From UMGS1312 sp964631595 (GTDB lineage Bacteria; Bacillota; Clostridia; Oscillospirales; CAG-272), in assembly GCA_964631595.1 (NCBI GenBank), contig CAZVXL010000004.1, positions 1 to 64,000 on the forward strand: 64,000 nt of DNA, read 5' to 3'. This document shows positions 41,690-50,846 of the stretch, in pieces; within the stretch, counting starts at the first letter, position 1, and each line of letters begins with the position of its first letter. The notes beneath the pieces were generated by a model that worked only from the letters and a program-made list of their open reading frames with translations, made no database searches and was not told the DNA's origin. A program made the translations under genes and the position numbers.

Positions 41690-42817
41690 ATGAAAAGATC
41701 AATTATTCGTATGACTGCGGCGGTCTGCATTGCGGCACTTGCCGTCTCGTCCCTCGGTGCGTGCAGTCTCGGAAAAATGAAGGAGTTTGACGGAGACCTT
41801 CGCGAGAGATATGACTACAACCTGAAGGAGTATTTGAAGGAGGGAAAGTACAAAGGCTGTGAGGTCTGTGTCGGAAGCGACGAGATGTCGAAGCGAGAGC
41901 TTAGCGCGGCGATCATGGAGTACAGAGTCCTTTACACCGCCACTCAGACGAGGTGGACAAGTGTCGGAGAGGGTGTGCCCGCCGAGGAGGGCAATATTGC
42001 CGACGTTGTATTTCAGGGATACCTTGACGGAGAGCCTCTCTCCGATCTTGTGAACGTCAAGGATGAGGGCTACTCCATGTCTATCGGCTCCGATAAGCTG
42101 ATAGAGGGAGTCGATGAGGAACTGATCGGCATGAAGATCGGTGACAAGAAGACCTTCGAGCTGACTGTGCCGGATCCCTGCTTTGACTACCCGTATTATG
42201 CGGGTAAGACCATTACGATGGATGTTGAAATAAAGGATATCCGAAGCGCCGAGCTTGAGGAGTACGACCATGAGATGGCGGAATACTTCGGAACGGACAG
42301 CACGGACAGCTTCGAGGCTCAGCTCATAAGCGAGTGGAAGCGCCATCGCTCCGAGGATCTTGAGGGATACGTAAAGAAGAAGGCTGTCGAGCAGATACTC
42401 GGATCCTTTGAGGTGAAGAAATATCCGGAGGCGGAGCTCGATGAGGTGATCAAGTCTCTCACGGAAGCCGACAAGGCTGCCGCAGAGCAGGCGGATATGG
42501 AGCTTGATGAGTACATAAAGACGGAGCTGGGCTTGTCGAAGGAGGAGTACGATTCCGAGCTTGAGGAATACGCAAAGCAGCTCGTGTTCGAGGAAATGGT
42601 GATGTACTACATTGCCAGAAAAGAACAGCTTGCGCTGACAAATGCGGAATTTGACGAAAAGGCAACGGAGCTTGCACAGGAAAACGATATGAACACTCCG
42701 GCGGAGTACGTAAGCTACATGGCATCGTACGGCTATTCGGAATACAATGTCCGAGAGCAGATATGGTACGACATGGTAATGGATTTCGTATACGAGAACG
42801 CCGTACAGAAAAACTGA
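41690..42817 (+). CDS. Trigger-factor-like FKBP peptidyl-prolyl isomerase lipoprotein
   Basis: 375 residues. A lipoprotein signal ends at L-G-A-C25. An FKBP-type domain (about 100-190; GNIADVVFQGYLDGEPL, IGSDKLIEGVDEELIGM) is followed by a long acidic helical region (about 200-365) like the trigger factor chaperone arms. The order PPIase then C-terminal arms mirrors trigger factor without the ribosome-binding N domain. It likely folds secreted proteins on the outer face, analogous to PrsA. Confidence 0.8.
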   Translation: MKRSIIRMTAAVCIAALAVSSLGACSLGKMKEFDGDLRERYDYNLKEYLKEGKYKGCEVCVGSDEMSKRELSAAIMEYRVLYTATQTRWTSVGEGVPAEEGNIADVVFQGYLDGEPLSDLVNVKDEGYSMSIGSDKLIEGVDEELIGMKIGDKKTFELTVPDPCFDYPYYAGKTITMDVEIKDIRSAELEEYDHEMAEYFGTDSTDSFEAQLISEWKRHRSEDLEGYVKKKAVEQILGSFEVKKYPEAELDEVIKSLTEADKAAAEQADMELDEYIKTELGLSKEEYDSELEEYAKQLVFEEMVMYYIARKEQLALTNAEFDEKATELAQENDMNTPAEYVSYMASYGYSEYNVREQIWYDMVMDFVYENAVQKN

Positions 42818-42825
42818 GACAAATA

Positions 42826-42863
42826 AAAACGGTACGCAGGTCAAAGACCTGCGTACCGTTTTT
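42826..42863. terminator. Bidirectional terminator
   Basis: AAAACGGTACGCAGGTC/GACCTGCGTACCGTTTT hairpin between convergent genes. Confidence 0.85.
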
Positions 42864-42883
42864 GTACGTGCGGTAGGTGGGAC

Positions 42884-44053
42884 TCAGTTGAAATCGGGCT
42901 CAATGATGAGCACGGCGGTGTCATGCTTTGCCACCTTGAGGGAGTACTCACCGTTCTTGATATGCGCGACCGTGTTTCCTGTCCAAGCATCGGTGAGCTT
43001 GACGGGCAAGCCCGCAGACAGACCGATCTCATCGAGGGTAAAGCCGAGCTCACAGCTGTCGGCACTGCGGTTTACGAGAGCTACTGCCCACTTGAAATCG
43101 TTCATGGGCTTGAACCACAGATCATGGTGCTGATTGTCGTGATGGATACGGCGCGCGGGTATGCAGAGCGGATCCTGATCTATGGCGATCATTCCGCGCG
43201 ATTTGAGTATCTCAAGACCGGCACTGCCCTCAAGCCTTCTGAGATCCGCACCGATAAGGAGCGGAGCGGAGAGCATACACCAGAGAGCCATTACGGAGCG
43301 GTATTCCTCGGTGGTACAGCCGGTTCCCATCCACTCGTTTTGGTTGCTCATGCCGACGATGAGCATATCGGGATCGTTGTAGCCGCCGATATGACCGTAT
43401 TTAGCCGCCTCAAAGACCACCATGTCGAGCATATCGAGGATGCCGTTTCCGCTCTCGGGTCTTTCGCAGTATCTCCAGTTGTCGCGAATGTCCTTGCCGG
43501 TGCGCCAAAGCTGACCGACGGGCTGAGCCCATCTCCAAGGGCTTGAGGTTCCGTGCTCACAGAGATTGTAGATAATGTCGCGACCGCAATTTTTTACCGC
43601 AAGTCCCATTTTCGTGTAGTTGGCAACGATGTCCGTGCACGGATCGTCATACGAAGGGTGACGGTCGTATTTCAGATAGTCAAAGCCCCACTCGGCTATT
43701 GAGCGTGCGTCCTCAAATTCATGTCCGAGAGAGCCGGCATCGCCGTTCCACGTGGTTATTCCGGCACCGAGATAAATGCCCGCCTTCAGCCCCTTTGAGT
43801 GTATGTAATCTGTCATGTATTTCATGCCGTGAGGGAAGATATCGTCTCTGTACTGAAGTCTGCCGTCGGCATCGCGGTCGGGCTTCAGCCAGCCGTCATC
43901 GAGATTCACATAGGTGTATCCGACCTCGGCAAGACCGAGGTCCACAAGAAGATCGGCTGAGGACAGCATGAGCTCCTCCGTGGGGGAGCAGTTACAGGTA
44001 CAGTAGGAATTCCAACCCATGGGAGGGGTGGGAAGCTTGATTTTGTTGTTCAT
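42884..44053 (-). CDS. Glycoside hydrolase family 27 alpha-galactosidase
   Basis: 389 residues from ATG 44053 (GGAAAGGATT upstream). The (beta/alpha)8 barrel starts with TPPMGWNSYCTC and has the catalytic nucleophile D130 in FDYLKYDRH and acid/base D188 in WRTGKDIRDNW; a beta-sandwich ends the protein. GH27 retaining enzymes release alpha-galactose, for instance from raffinose sugars or galactomannan. GH27 usually has YLKYDxC; here His replaces Cys. No signal peptide, so intracellular. Confidence 0.9.
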   Translation of the reverse strand: MNNKIKLPTPPMGWNSYCTCNCSPTEELMLSSADLLVDLGLAEVGYTYVNLDDGWLKPDRDADGRLQYRDDIFPHGMKYMTDYIHSKGLKAGIYLGAGITTWNGDAGSLGHEFEDARSIAEWGFDYLKYDRHPSYDDPCTDIVANYTKMGLAVKNCGRDIIYNLCEHGTSSPWRWAQPVGQLWRTGKDIRDNWRYCERPESGNGILDMLDMVVFEAAKYGHIGGYNDPDMLIVGMSNQNEWMGTGCTTEEYRSVMALWCMLSAPLLIGADLRRLEGSAGLEILKSRGMIAIDQDPLCIPARRIHHDNQHHDLWFKPMNDFKWAVALVNRSADSCELGFTLDEIGLSAGLPVKLTDAWTGNTVAHIKNGEYSLKVAKHDTAVLIIEPDFN

Positions 44054-44087
44054 AAGAATAATCCTTTCCGAAAAGATCCTTGATACT

Positions 44088-44116
44088 ATGATACCATACA
44101 CGGCACCAAAAAGCAA
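44088..44116 (-). promoter_or_regulatory. Promoter of GH27 gene
   Basis: Minus strand TTGCTT (44116-44111), 17-bp spacer, TATCAT (44093-44088). Confidence 0.6.
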
Positions 44117-44143
44117 TAACGGCGCGTGAAATAAAAGAAAATA

Positions 44144-44170
44144 CGGGATATCGAAATTCCGATATCCCGC
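44144..44170 (-). terminator. Terminator of feo operon
   Basis: CGGGATATCG/CGATATCCCG hairpin followed on the minus strand by TATTTTCTTTTA. Confidence 0.75.
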
Positions 44171-44196
44171 ATGATTTTCGCGATCCTTTGGAAAGA

Positions 44197-44370
44197 TCAC
44201 TGCTTTGCGCTTTTGTGACTGTCATTACAGCAACAGCACGAGCTCTTGGAGCATGAGCCGCCGTCGGGACAGCCTATACACTTTTTTCCGCTTTTCTTGG
44301 ACTTGTAGATGTAGAAGCCCGCAAAGCCCACAAGTATGCAGATCACTGCAATTACAATAACGTTTCCCAT
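44197..44370 (-). CDS. FeoB-associated Cys-rich membrane protein
   Basis: 57 residues: one N-terminal helix (VIVIAVICILVGFAGFYIY), a basic stretch, then CIGC...CSKSSCCCC. This is the small Cys-rich protein often encoded right after feoB in Bacillota. It may help ferrous iron transfer; its role is unproven. Forty bases downstream of feoB. Confidence 0.85.
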   Translation of the reverse strand: MGNVIVIAVICILVGFAGFYIYKSKKSGKKCIGCPDGGSCSKSSCCCCNDSHKSAKQ

Positions 44371-44410
44371 ATCATACCGTCCTGTGTAATTTTTGGGTAC
44401 CGGGAGCCGA

Positions 44411-46441
44411 TCATTTCGCGAGCGTGTACTCCGAGCTCAGCTTTTTGTCGGCGCGTACACATAAGTATACCACAAATGCCACCATGATTGCAACCGCTAT
44501 CAGTCCGCCGACAAATCCCGCACCGAGCTTGCCTGTGGTGATGAGAGTTCCGATCTGATATACAAGGAAGCCTACCGTGTAGCCTACGCCGAGCTGGAGA
44601 CCGATACCGCCCCACAGCCATTTCTTGTTCTTTATCTCGGAATTCATTGCACCGAGAGCGGCGAAGCAGGGAGGAGTAAAGAGGTTGAACATCAAGTATG
44701 CAAGAGCGGCGACCTTAGTAATGCCGAGTATTGCGGCGACCTCCGCGCCTGCGCCCTCAACCATTTCAAGAGCATCTGTATCAATGAGGCTTGAAATACC
44801 GTAGCATACCGCAAGTGTGCCGACTACGTTCTCCTTGGCGATAAAGCCGGTGACTGCGGCTGCGGCAAGCTGCCAAGCGGCAACACCGATGATGGGAACG
44901 AGGATCACCGCGATAGGACCTGCAATGCTTGCAAGAATAGAGGTGTTCTCGGCCCCCTCCTCAACAAGACGGAAGCTCCAGTCGAAGGACTGCATGATAT
45001 ATACTGCGGCGTTGCAGAGCAGGATTATGGTACCTGCCTTGACGATGTATGCCCATCCGCGGCTGAGCATATCCATGCAGGCACGCTTCAGCGAGGGGAG
45101 CTTGTATTCGGGAAGCTCCATGATGAAGAAGGATTTGCGATTCTTGTAGCCTGCGATCTTGTTTACGAGCAGGGCTCCGAGCAGGATAAGCGCGATGCCC
45201 ACGAAGTACATGAGCGTACCGACCCACGATGCCTCATTGAAGAATGCACCGGCAAACAGAGCAATAACGGGAAGCTTTGCGCCGCAGGGCATGAAAGGTG
45301 TGAGCATTGCGGTCGCATTGCGCTCACGCTCGTTGCGGATAGTACGGGCTGCCATGACACCGGGAATAGCACAGCCTGTACCGATGACAAAGGGAATGAC
45401 CGATTTGCCGGAGAGACCGACCTTCTTGAAGATCGGGTCGAGAACGACCGTGGCACGTGCCATGTAACCGCAATCCTCAAGCAGGGCGATGAGGAAGTAC
45501 ATGACCATGACGAGCGGCAGGAAGCCGACAACGGCGCTTACACCGCCGATTATGCCCTCGGTGAGCAATGCAGTCAGGAAGGAATTCGTACCCGATGACT
45601 CCAGCAGACCTGTGATGAAGTCCTTGAACATATCAATGAGCGTGACCAGACCGGGGATAGTGAAGCTCTCGCCCTCGTAGCCCTCCGCGATGAACGGGCC
45701 TACCCAAGCCTGAGATATCTGGAATACGAGGAACATTACCACCGCGAATATCGGCAGTCCCGCGATCGGATGGGTGATGATCTCGTCGATTTTGTCTTGG
45801 AAGTTCTTGTTCTTGGTGAATACCTTACGTGTTTCGACCTCGGAAACTATGCCGTTTACAAATTCAAATCTCTTTCGGTCTGACGCCTCAACTGCCTTCT
45901 TGTCGGTCAGATCCACGTTCCCCTCATTGTATGGTGCACGCTGAACTGCTCCCGCATGGGCGGTCGCGGCGCTTATTACCTCAAGCAGACCGTCGTGTGT
46001 GGTGGAGGTGGTGTTCACCACGGGACAGCACAGCTTCTCGGACAGCAGAGCGGTGTCGATCTTTGTCTGCTTTTTCTTGTTGATATCCGTCTTGTTCAGC
46101 GCGACGACAACGGGAATACCGAGCTCCAGAAGCTGGGTGGTGAAGAAAAGGCTTCTGCTCAGATTCGTGGCGTCCACGATGTTTACGATAACATCGGGCT
46201 GCTCGTTGCGGACATACGAGCTTGTGATGCTCTCCTCCGAGGTGAAGGGAGACATCGAGTATGCGCCGGGAAGATCGACGGCGGTGAGGCGCTCGTCACC
46301 GGCATAGGCCTTTTTTATAAGAGCCTCCTTCTTGTCGATGGTAACGCCCGCCCAGTTTCCGACCTTTTCGTTTCGTCCGGTCAAAGCATTATACATAGTG
46401 GTCTTGCCGGAGTTCGGATTGCCTGCGAAAGCAATTCTCAT
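44411..46441 (-). CDS. feoB: Ferrous iron transport protein B
   Basis: 676 residues from ATG 46441, eight bases after AAGGAGG. N-terminal G domain (GNPNSGKTT, DLPGAYS, NKTD) and GDI-like spacer, then the core membrane domain with two Gate motifs (VIGTGCAIPGVMAARTI region with the conserved Cys, and TPPCFAALGAMNSE). It imports Fe(II) under anaerobic conditions. Preceded by feoA and an operator-like repeat. Confidence 0.96.
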   Translation of the reverse strand: MRIAFAGNPNSGKTTMYNALTGRNEKVGNWAGVTIDKKEALIKKAYAGDERLTAVDLPGAYSMSPFTSEESITSSYVRNEQPDVIVNIVDATNLSRSLFFTTQLLELGIPVVVALNKTDINKKKQTKIDTALLSEKLCCPVVNTTSTTHDGLLEVISAATAHAGAVQRAPYNEGNVDLTDKKAVEASDRKRFEFVNGIVSEVETRKVFTKNKNFQDKIDEIITHPIAGLPIFAVVMFLVFQISQAWVGPFIAEGYEGESFTIPGLVTLIDMFKDFITGLLESSGTNSFLTALLTEGIIGGVSAVVGFLPLVMVMYFLIALLEDCGYMARATVVLDPIFKKVGLSGKSVIPFVIGTGCAIPGVMAARTIRNERERNATAMLTPFMPCGAKLPVIALFAGAFFNEASWVGTLMYFVGIALILLGALLVNKIAGYKNRKSFFIMELPEYKLPSLKRACMDMLSRGWAYIVKAGTIILLCNAAVYIMQSFDWSFRLVEEGAENTSILASIAGPIAVILVPIIGVAAWQLAAAAVTGFIAKENVVGTLAVCYGISSLIDTDALEMVEGAGAEVAAILGITKVAALAYLMFNLFTPPCFAALGAMNSEIKNKKWLWGGIGLQLGVGYTVGFLVYQIGTLITTGKLGAGFVGGLIAVAIMVAFVVYLCVRADKKLSSEYTLAK

Positions 46442-46481
46442 TTTTTTATCCTCCTTGAAATGCATTGCTGTATTGTAAAAG

Positions 46482-46497
46482 GTTAGCTACGGCCAAC
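46482..46497. promoter_or_regulatory. DtxR/IdeR-like box between feoA and feoB
   Basis: GTTAG-CTACGG-CCAAC, one mismatch from GTTAG-N6-CTAAC. Confidence 0.4.
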
Positions 46498-46536
46498 TCC
46501 TTTCCGTAATTAAACGGCTCACAGGGGAGGGGGCGA

Positions 46537-46752
46537 TCACTCGACAGAAATCGCCTCGGTCAACCGATCGTCGATGCTGTAGCGACCGTCCTTGACGGAA
46601 ACGGTGCAACTGCCTCTGCGACGGGACACCACCGTTATGGGCTCACCGCTGTAACAGCCGAGAGTGAACAGGAAGCTGTTGAGCTCCTCGTCATCTGTAT
46701 TGATGCTTTTGATAATGTATTCTTTTCCTAACGTAGTCTTGTTTAAGTTCAT
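46537..46752 (-). CDS. feoA: Ferrous iron transport protein A
   Basis: 71 residues, an SH3-like FeoA domain (LNSFLFTLGCYSGEPITVVSR...CTVSVKDGRYSID). It stimulates FeoB. First gene of the feoA-feoB-Cys-rich operon. Confidence 0.93.
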   Translation of the reverse strand: MNLNKTTLGKEYIIKSINTDDEELNSFLFTLGCYSGEPITVVSRRRGSCTVSVKDGRYSIDDRLTEAISVE

Positions 46753-46775
46753 AGTATAACCTCTTTTCGATACAG

Positions 46776-46791
46776 GGTAGTCTTAACTAAC
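46776..46791. promoter_or_regulatory. DtxR/IdeR-like box in feoA leader
   Basis: GGTAG-TCTTAA-CTAAC, within a longer inverted repeat ACAGGGTAG/CTAACCCTGT. Confidence 0.45.
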
Positions 46792-46809
46792 CCTGTGGCA
46801 TCAAAATAA

Positions 46810-46825
46810 GTTAGACTCATCTAAC
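46810..46825. promoter_or_regulatory. DtxR/IdeR-like operator at the feo start site
   Basis: Perfect GTTAG-ACTCAT-CTAAC, extended to AAGTTAG...CTAACCTT. It covers the predicted transcription start, where a repressor would block transcription. Resembles the IdeR/DtxR consensus TTAGGTTAG-CTAACCTAA. Confidence 0.6.
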
Positions 46826-46832
46826 CTTCTAT

Positions 46833-46861
46833 ATAATACACCCATTTACGATCTTTGTCAA
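46833..46861 (-). promoter_or_regulatory. Promoter of feo operon
   Basis: Minus strand TTGACA (46861-46856), 17-bp spacer, TATTAT (46838-46833). Confidence 0.75.
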
Positions 46862-46906
46862 GGAAAAATCAGCCATAAAATCAGATTCGGCGTTTTTGTC
46901 ACCGAA

Positions 46907-46922
46907 GTTAGCCGGTACTAAC
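46907..46922. promoter_or_regulatory. DtxR/IdeR-like box upstream of feo promoter
   Basis: Perfect GTTAG-CCGGTA-CTAAC, about 45 bp upstream of the -35 box. Confidence 0.5.
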
Positions 46923-46993
46923 ACCGATTTGTGCAAGATAACCGATGAGGCATCTCGGACGTGGAACGGAGCGCCGATGCACGGGCAAAAAAA

Positions 46994-47022
46994 CATGGCA
47001 CAGCGAGCTGCTGTGCCATGAA
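46994..47022 (-). terminator. Terminator of DUF4838 gene
   Basis: CATGGCACAG/CTGTGCCATG hairpin, then TTTTTTT on the minus strand. Confidence 0.85.
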
Positions 47023-47032
47023 ATGCTCGGAA

Positions 47033-48775
47033 TTACCACCAAAGTGCATATCCGTGGAAGTCGGGAACCTTGGTGAAGTCCACGTGATTGAATTCGCGGT
47101 TCTCATGAACGCCGTATTCACGCATAAGAACGAACTGCTGGCGGTTGTTCTCTACGATGTAACGCTCGATCATGTCCTTCATCTCCTCGTTGGGAGCCTT
47201 GGTGAGCATACTCTTCAAAATGAAGTTGTTGAAGTTGTAGAGGCAGATGCGGCTGCGACGGATATTGCTGTAGGCAAACTTGTTGTCGGCAGTCCAAGCC
47301 GCTGCTTCCGCATTGTCAAAGAGCTCACAGGCTCTGTCGTAGAATGCGAAGGAGCCGGAGAGGTGATCCTTGTAGCCGGGGATAGCGAGGAACTTTGAGG
47401 AATTGTCAAAGTAGATCGTCATGTACTCGTCATTGGCGCAGGACTGCATGAAGTTGATGTACTCAAGGATATACTTGCCGCCCTCACCGTAGTAGCCGTT
47501 GCAGAAGTCTGCCATGTGGCCTTGGAATTCGTTCTCGCTCATGTAGGGATTCCACTGAAGCTTTGCGAGGAGGTAAGCTCTGAGCTCACCGAACTCACCG
47601 TTCAGGTTGGAGATGTTACCCTGAGAGAACATACCGACGACACCGTTCTCTGCGAAGAAGCGCATATTGGGTCTGATCGCGGCAAAGTTGGGGAACAGAG
47701 TGGTCATGTTCGCGAAGTTAGTGGTGTAGTCCCAGATGTACAGACGGTTGGAGATCTCGTTCCACTTCTTGATGTTTTCAACGAAGGAGCCGAATTCCTC
47801 GGTGCCCTCGTTGCAGGACTGCTCAAGGGGCTGGAGGAAGGAGCACTCGATGTTGCAGAGACGGACGATAAGATCCTTATGGGGCTTTGTGACAACGGGG
47901 GGCTTTCTCGTGTAACGATATGCGAGAGTGTCAACGACAACGTCGGGGAACTCTGCCTTGATATCCTCTTGGATGCGGTTTACAAAGCGGAGCAGAGTAC
48001 CCATGTGGCTCTTTTCTTCCTCGTATACCTTGCGGCACTTTTCGCAGGAGCACTCACCGTTGAGTCCGTCTACCTGAGATACGGAGATGATCTTCTTGTC
48101 GGGATTTGCGCGGAGATTCTCCTTTACGTTCTTCAGAGTAGTCTGATAGATGTTCTCGTCACAGAGACAGGGCATATTCCAGTGATCGAAGGTCTCGGCA
48201 AGAACGGGAATGGTGTGGCAGAAATCGCCGTTGTAATGGATCGCGCCGCCGACCTTGTCGGATATCTCATGACCCATGCCGCCGTTGTTCTTGAGCTTTG
48301 CACAGATCATCTCGTTTTTCATGGAATACCAGTATACGTTACGGTATTCGAAAGCGGGAACCTCGGTGTGGTCGATGGTGGAGTCGATTATAAAATCGCG
48401 CTTTGCGACGGGTACGATCTCACAGTCATCGGTGAAGAAGCGACAGCCGCAGAACTTCTCAAGGAAGGTGTATACGCCGTAAAGAGCGCCGCGAACCTCG
48501 GAGCCGAGAATGAGCAGACGCTTGTTGTCCGCCTTGATGTTGAAGCCCTCGTCACCGAGCTTCTTCTGGGGCTTGCAGCCGGGGCGATTTGCGTATCCGA
48601 TTACGATCTCAAGATCTGCCTTGGGGGTATCGTCTGTTACGATGGGATACTCTGCGCCGGTGATCTGCTTCAGATATTTTGCAAGCTCATTGGCGGCAGT
48701 CTCCTCGGACTGCGAGTGATCCTTGCGGTAAACTATTACGTATTCCGTTTGTTTGTTGTCAGCTAAGTAGAGCAT
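47033..48775 (-). CDS. DUF4838 domain protein (GH67-N-like)
   Basis: 580 residues. The first about 130 resemble the non-catalytic GH67/GH20 N-terminal domain (ETAANELAKYLKQITGAEYP, GALYGVYTFLEKFCGCRFF). DUF4838 (about 200-450) has the Cys pair CSCEKC and a barrel-like pattern (LYIWDYTTNFANM). Members occur in polysaccharide utilisation loci but activity is undetermined. No signal peptide. Confidence 0.85.
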   Translation of the reverse strand: MLYLADNKQTEYVIVYRKDHSQSEETAANELAKYLKQITGAEYPIVTDDTPKADLEIVIGYANRPGCKPQKKLGDEGFNIKADNKRLLILGSEVRGALYGVYTFLEKFCGCRFFTDDCEIVPVAKRDFIIDSTIDHTEVPAFEYRNVYWYSMKNEMICAKLKNNGGMGHEISDKVGGAIHYNGDFCHTIPVLAETFDHWNMPCLCDENIYQTTLKNVKENLRANPDKKIISVSQVDGLNGECSCEKCRKVYEEEKSHMGTLLRFVNRIQEDIKAEFPDVVVDTLAYRYTRKPPVVTKPHKDLIVRLCNIECSFLQPLEQSCNEGTEEFGSFVENIKKWNEISNRLYIWDYTTNFANMTTLFPNFAAIRPNMRFFAENGVVGMFSQGNISNLNGEFGELRAYLLAKLQWNPYMSENEFQGHMADFCNGYYGEGGKYILEYINFMQSCANDEYMTIYFDNSSKFLAIPGYKDHLSGSFAFYDRACELFDNAEAAAWTADNKFAYSNIRRSRICLYNFNNFILKSMLTKAPNEEMKDMIERYIVENNRQQFVLMREYGVHENREFNHVDFTKVPDFHGYALWW

Positions 48776-48822
48776 TGGATTTCCTCCGTGTGATCGTCGA
48801 ATAAGACCGACGTGTTATATTA

Positions 48823-48851
48823 AGTTTACAATAAACGGGTATGGTTGTCAA
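48823..48851 (-). promoter_or_regulatory. Promoter of DUF4838 gene
   Basis: Minus strand TTGACA (48851-48846), 17-bp spacer, TAAACT (48828-48823). Confidence 0.6.
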
Positions 48852-48966
48852 TGCTTTTTGAGGAAAATCGGAAATAATTCGGCGTTTTGCGGCGGATACG
48901 GAGCATTACGGACTATCGGAGAGGCTTTTGTGCGTGAGCCGCTCTGTCACTGCGGTAAGACAAAAA

Positions 48967-48992
48967 ATCAGCCGCACGGTTGTACGGCTGAT
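48967..48992 (-). terminator. Terminator of putP
   Basis: ATCAGCCG/CGGCTGAT hairpin followed on the minus strand by a T-run (GATTTTTTG). Confidence 0.75.
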
Positions 48993-49010
48993 CCTTATGT
49001 TAAGATGAGG

Positions 49011-50570
49011 TTATTTTGCTCCGCCGGCCTTTACCTCGTCAAACTCTCTGCATATCTCCTCGGAGGGAGCGGGTGAGAGAAGTGACACAACAACGATGCA
49101 CAGGCAGGAGAAGATGAACGCGGGGAGAAGCTCGTAAATATCGAAGATACCGCCGATGGGACGGATGAGCAGATTCCAGACGAATACCATTATGCCGCCG
49201 CCGAGCATACCGGCGATGGCACCGGATCTCGTGGTGCGCTTCCAGAAAAGGCTGAACAGCATCAAAGGTCCGAAGGTCGCTCCGAAGCCCGCCCAAGCAA
49301 AGCTTACAATGGTGAATATTACGCTGTCCTCGTCAAGGGAGATGAGGATCGCGATGACGGCGATAAGCGCAAGCGTTATACGTGATACGGTCATAACGCG
49401 CTTGTCGGAGGCATCCTTCTTGAAGATACCCTGATATATGTTTTTGGCAAATGCCGATGCCGCGATCAGCAGATACGAGTCGGAGGAGCTGATCGTAGCG
49501 GCGAGGATACCCGCCATAACGAAGCCCGCGAGCAGGGGAGGAAGAAGATGCGTGGAAAGGGTGATGAATACGCTCTCCGCATCGGACTTCGTGAGAAGCT
49601 CAACGGGGAACAGCGTGCGTCCGACAAGACCGATGAACACCGCAACTGTAAGGGAGATGACTACCCAAACGGTGGCGATGCGGCGCGAGCGGGTGAGCTC
49701 CTTCTCACTGCGGATAGCCATAAAGCGCAGGAGCACCTGAGGCATACCGAAGTAGCCGAGGCCCCAAGCAGTGGTGGAGAGAATGGTCAGCAGACCGTAC
49801 TGACCCGCCTCACCGAACAGCGGAGCATTGTTTGCTATCTGCTGAGTACCGTCGACCACGGTGGGAGTTGCTATTCCGAAGAAATCGAGGAAGCCGGGGA
49901 TAGACCTTGCGTTGTCGAGGACTGCGCCGAGACCTCCGGCGGATATTGTTCCGAGAATGACGATGACGGTAAGCGCGATTATCATAACGATAGCCTGCAT
50001 GAAGTCGGAGGCGCTCTCCGCGAGGAAGCCGCCGATGAGGGTGTACAGCAGTACAAATACCGCACCGAGGATCATCATGGGAATGTAGGGCTGACCGAAC
50101 AGAGTGGAGAACAGCTTACCGCAGGTGACAAAGCAGCTTGCGGCGTAAACCGTGAAGAATATCAGAATAAATGCCGCGGAGATGGTCATAACGATCTTCT
50201 TCTTCTCATGGAAACGGTTGGAGAAGAACTCGGGCAGGGTGATTGCTTCTCCCGCCTTTTCACTGTAGCGTCTGAGCCTCTTTGAAACTATCAGCCAGTT
50301 GAGATATGTACCGAGTGCGAGTCCGATGGCGGTCCATGCGGCGTCGGCTATACCGCACCAATAAGCAACTCCGGGAAGTCCCATGAGAAGCCAGCCTGAC
50401 ATATCCGAGGCTTCGGCACTCATAGCCGTTACCCACGGGCCGAGGCTTCTGCCGCCGAGGAAAAACTCTCCCGAATTTTTGTTGGCACGCTTTGCGAATG
50501 CAAATCCGATAACGATGACCGATGCCATGTAGAGGAACATGGCAAACATGATCTGTGTCTTACTTCCCAT
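49011..50570 (-). CDS. putP: Sodium/proline symporter family protein
   Basis: 519 residues, about 13 membrane helices of the sodium:solute symporter family. PutP-type motifs: FFLGGRSLGPWVTAMSAEAS near the start, DMSGWLLMGLPG and YFGMPQVLLRFMA, plus the Ser-rich Na+-site segment GILAATISSSDSYLL. It imports proline with sodium. Divergent from a TetR-type gene with 276 bp between, so that regulator could control it. Confidence 0.93.
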   Translation of the reverse strand: MGSKTQIMFAMFLYMASVIVIGFAFAKRANKNSGEFFLGGRSLGPWVTAMSAEASDMSGWLLMGLPGVAYWCGIADAAWTAIGLALGTYLNWLIVSKRLRRYSEKAGEAITLPEFFSNRFHEKKKIVMTISAAFILIFFTVYAASCFVTCGKLFSTLFGQPYIPMMILGAVFVLLYTLIGGFLAESASDFMQAIVMIIALTVIVILGTISAGGLGAVLDNARSIPGFLDFFGIATPTVVDGTQQIANNAPLFGEAGQYGLLTILSTTAWGLGYFGMPQVLLRFMAIRSEKELTRSRRIATVWVVISLTVAVFIGLVGRTLFPVELLTKSDAESVFITLSTHLLPPLLAGFVMAGILAATISSSDSYLLIAASAFAKNIYQGIFKKDASDKRVMTVSRITLALIAVIAILISLDEDSVIFTIVSFAWAGFGATFGPLMLFSLFWKRTTRSGAIAGMLGGGIMVFVWNLLIRPIGGIFDIYELLPAFIFSCLCIVVVSLLSPAPSEEICREFDEVKAGGAK

Positions 50571-50627
50571 AGGGAACCTCCTTGAAGTACGGTTCGTTCA
50601 CACGAAATGTATTTATTATTAAAAATA

Positions 50628-50656
50628 ATGATACCATTTATCGCGGGATTTGTCAA
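50628..50656 (-). promoter_or_regulatory. Promoter of putP
   Basis: Minus strand TTGACA (50656-50651), 17-bp spacer, TATCAT (50633-50628). Confidence 0.75.
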
Positions 50657-50783
50657 TACGTTTTGCCGAGAAACGGCATCCTTCAAGCGAAATGAGAGGG
50701 TCGGTGCACTGCGAAAATGAGTGATAAATATAAGAAAATATGAATTTTTCATGAAAAACTTCGCAACACCGCGATAAAGGGCA

Positions 50784-50812
50784 TTGACACGGGCGCCGAT
50801 ATATGGTAGAAT
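50784..50812 (+). promoter_or_regulatory. Promoter of TetR-type gene
   Basis: TTGACA (50784-50789), 17-bp spacer, TAGAAT (50807-50812). Confidence 0.75.
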
Positions 50813-50846
50813 TTATTAAACGCAATACATGATAAGGAGTATCGAA

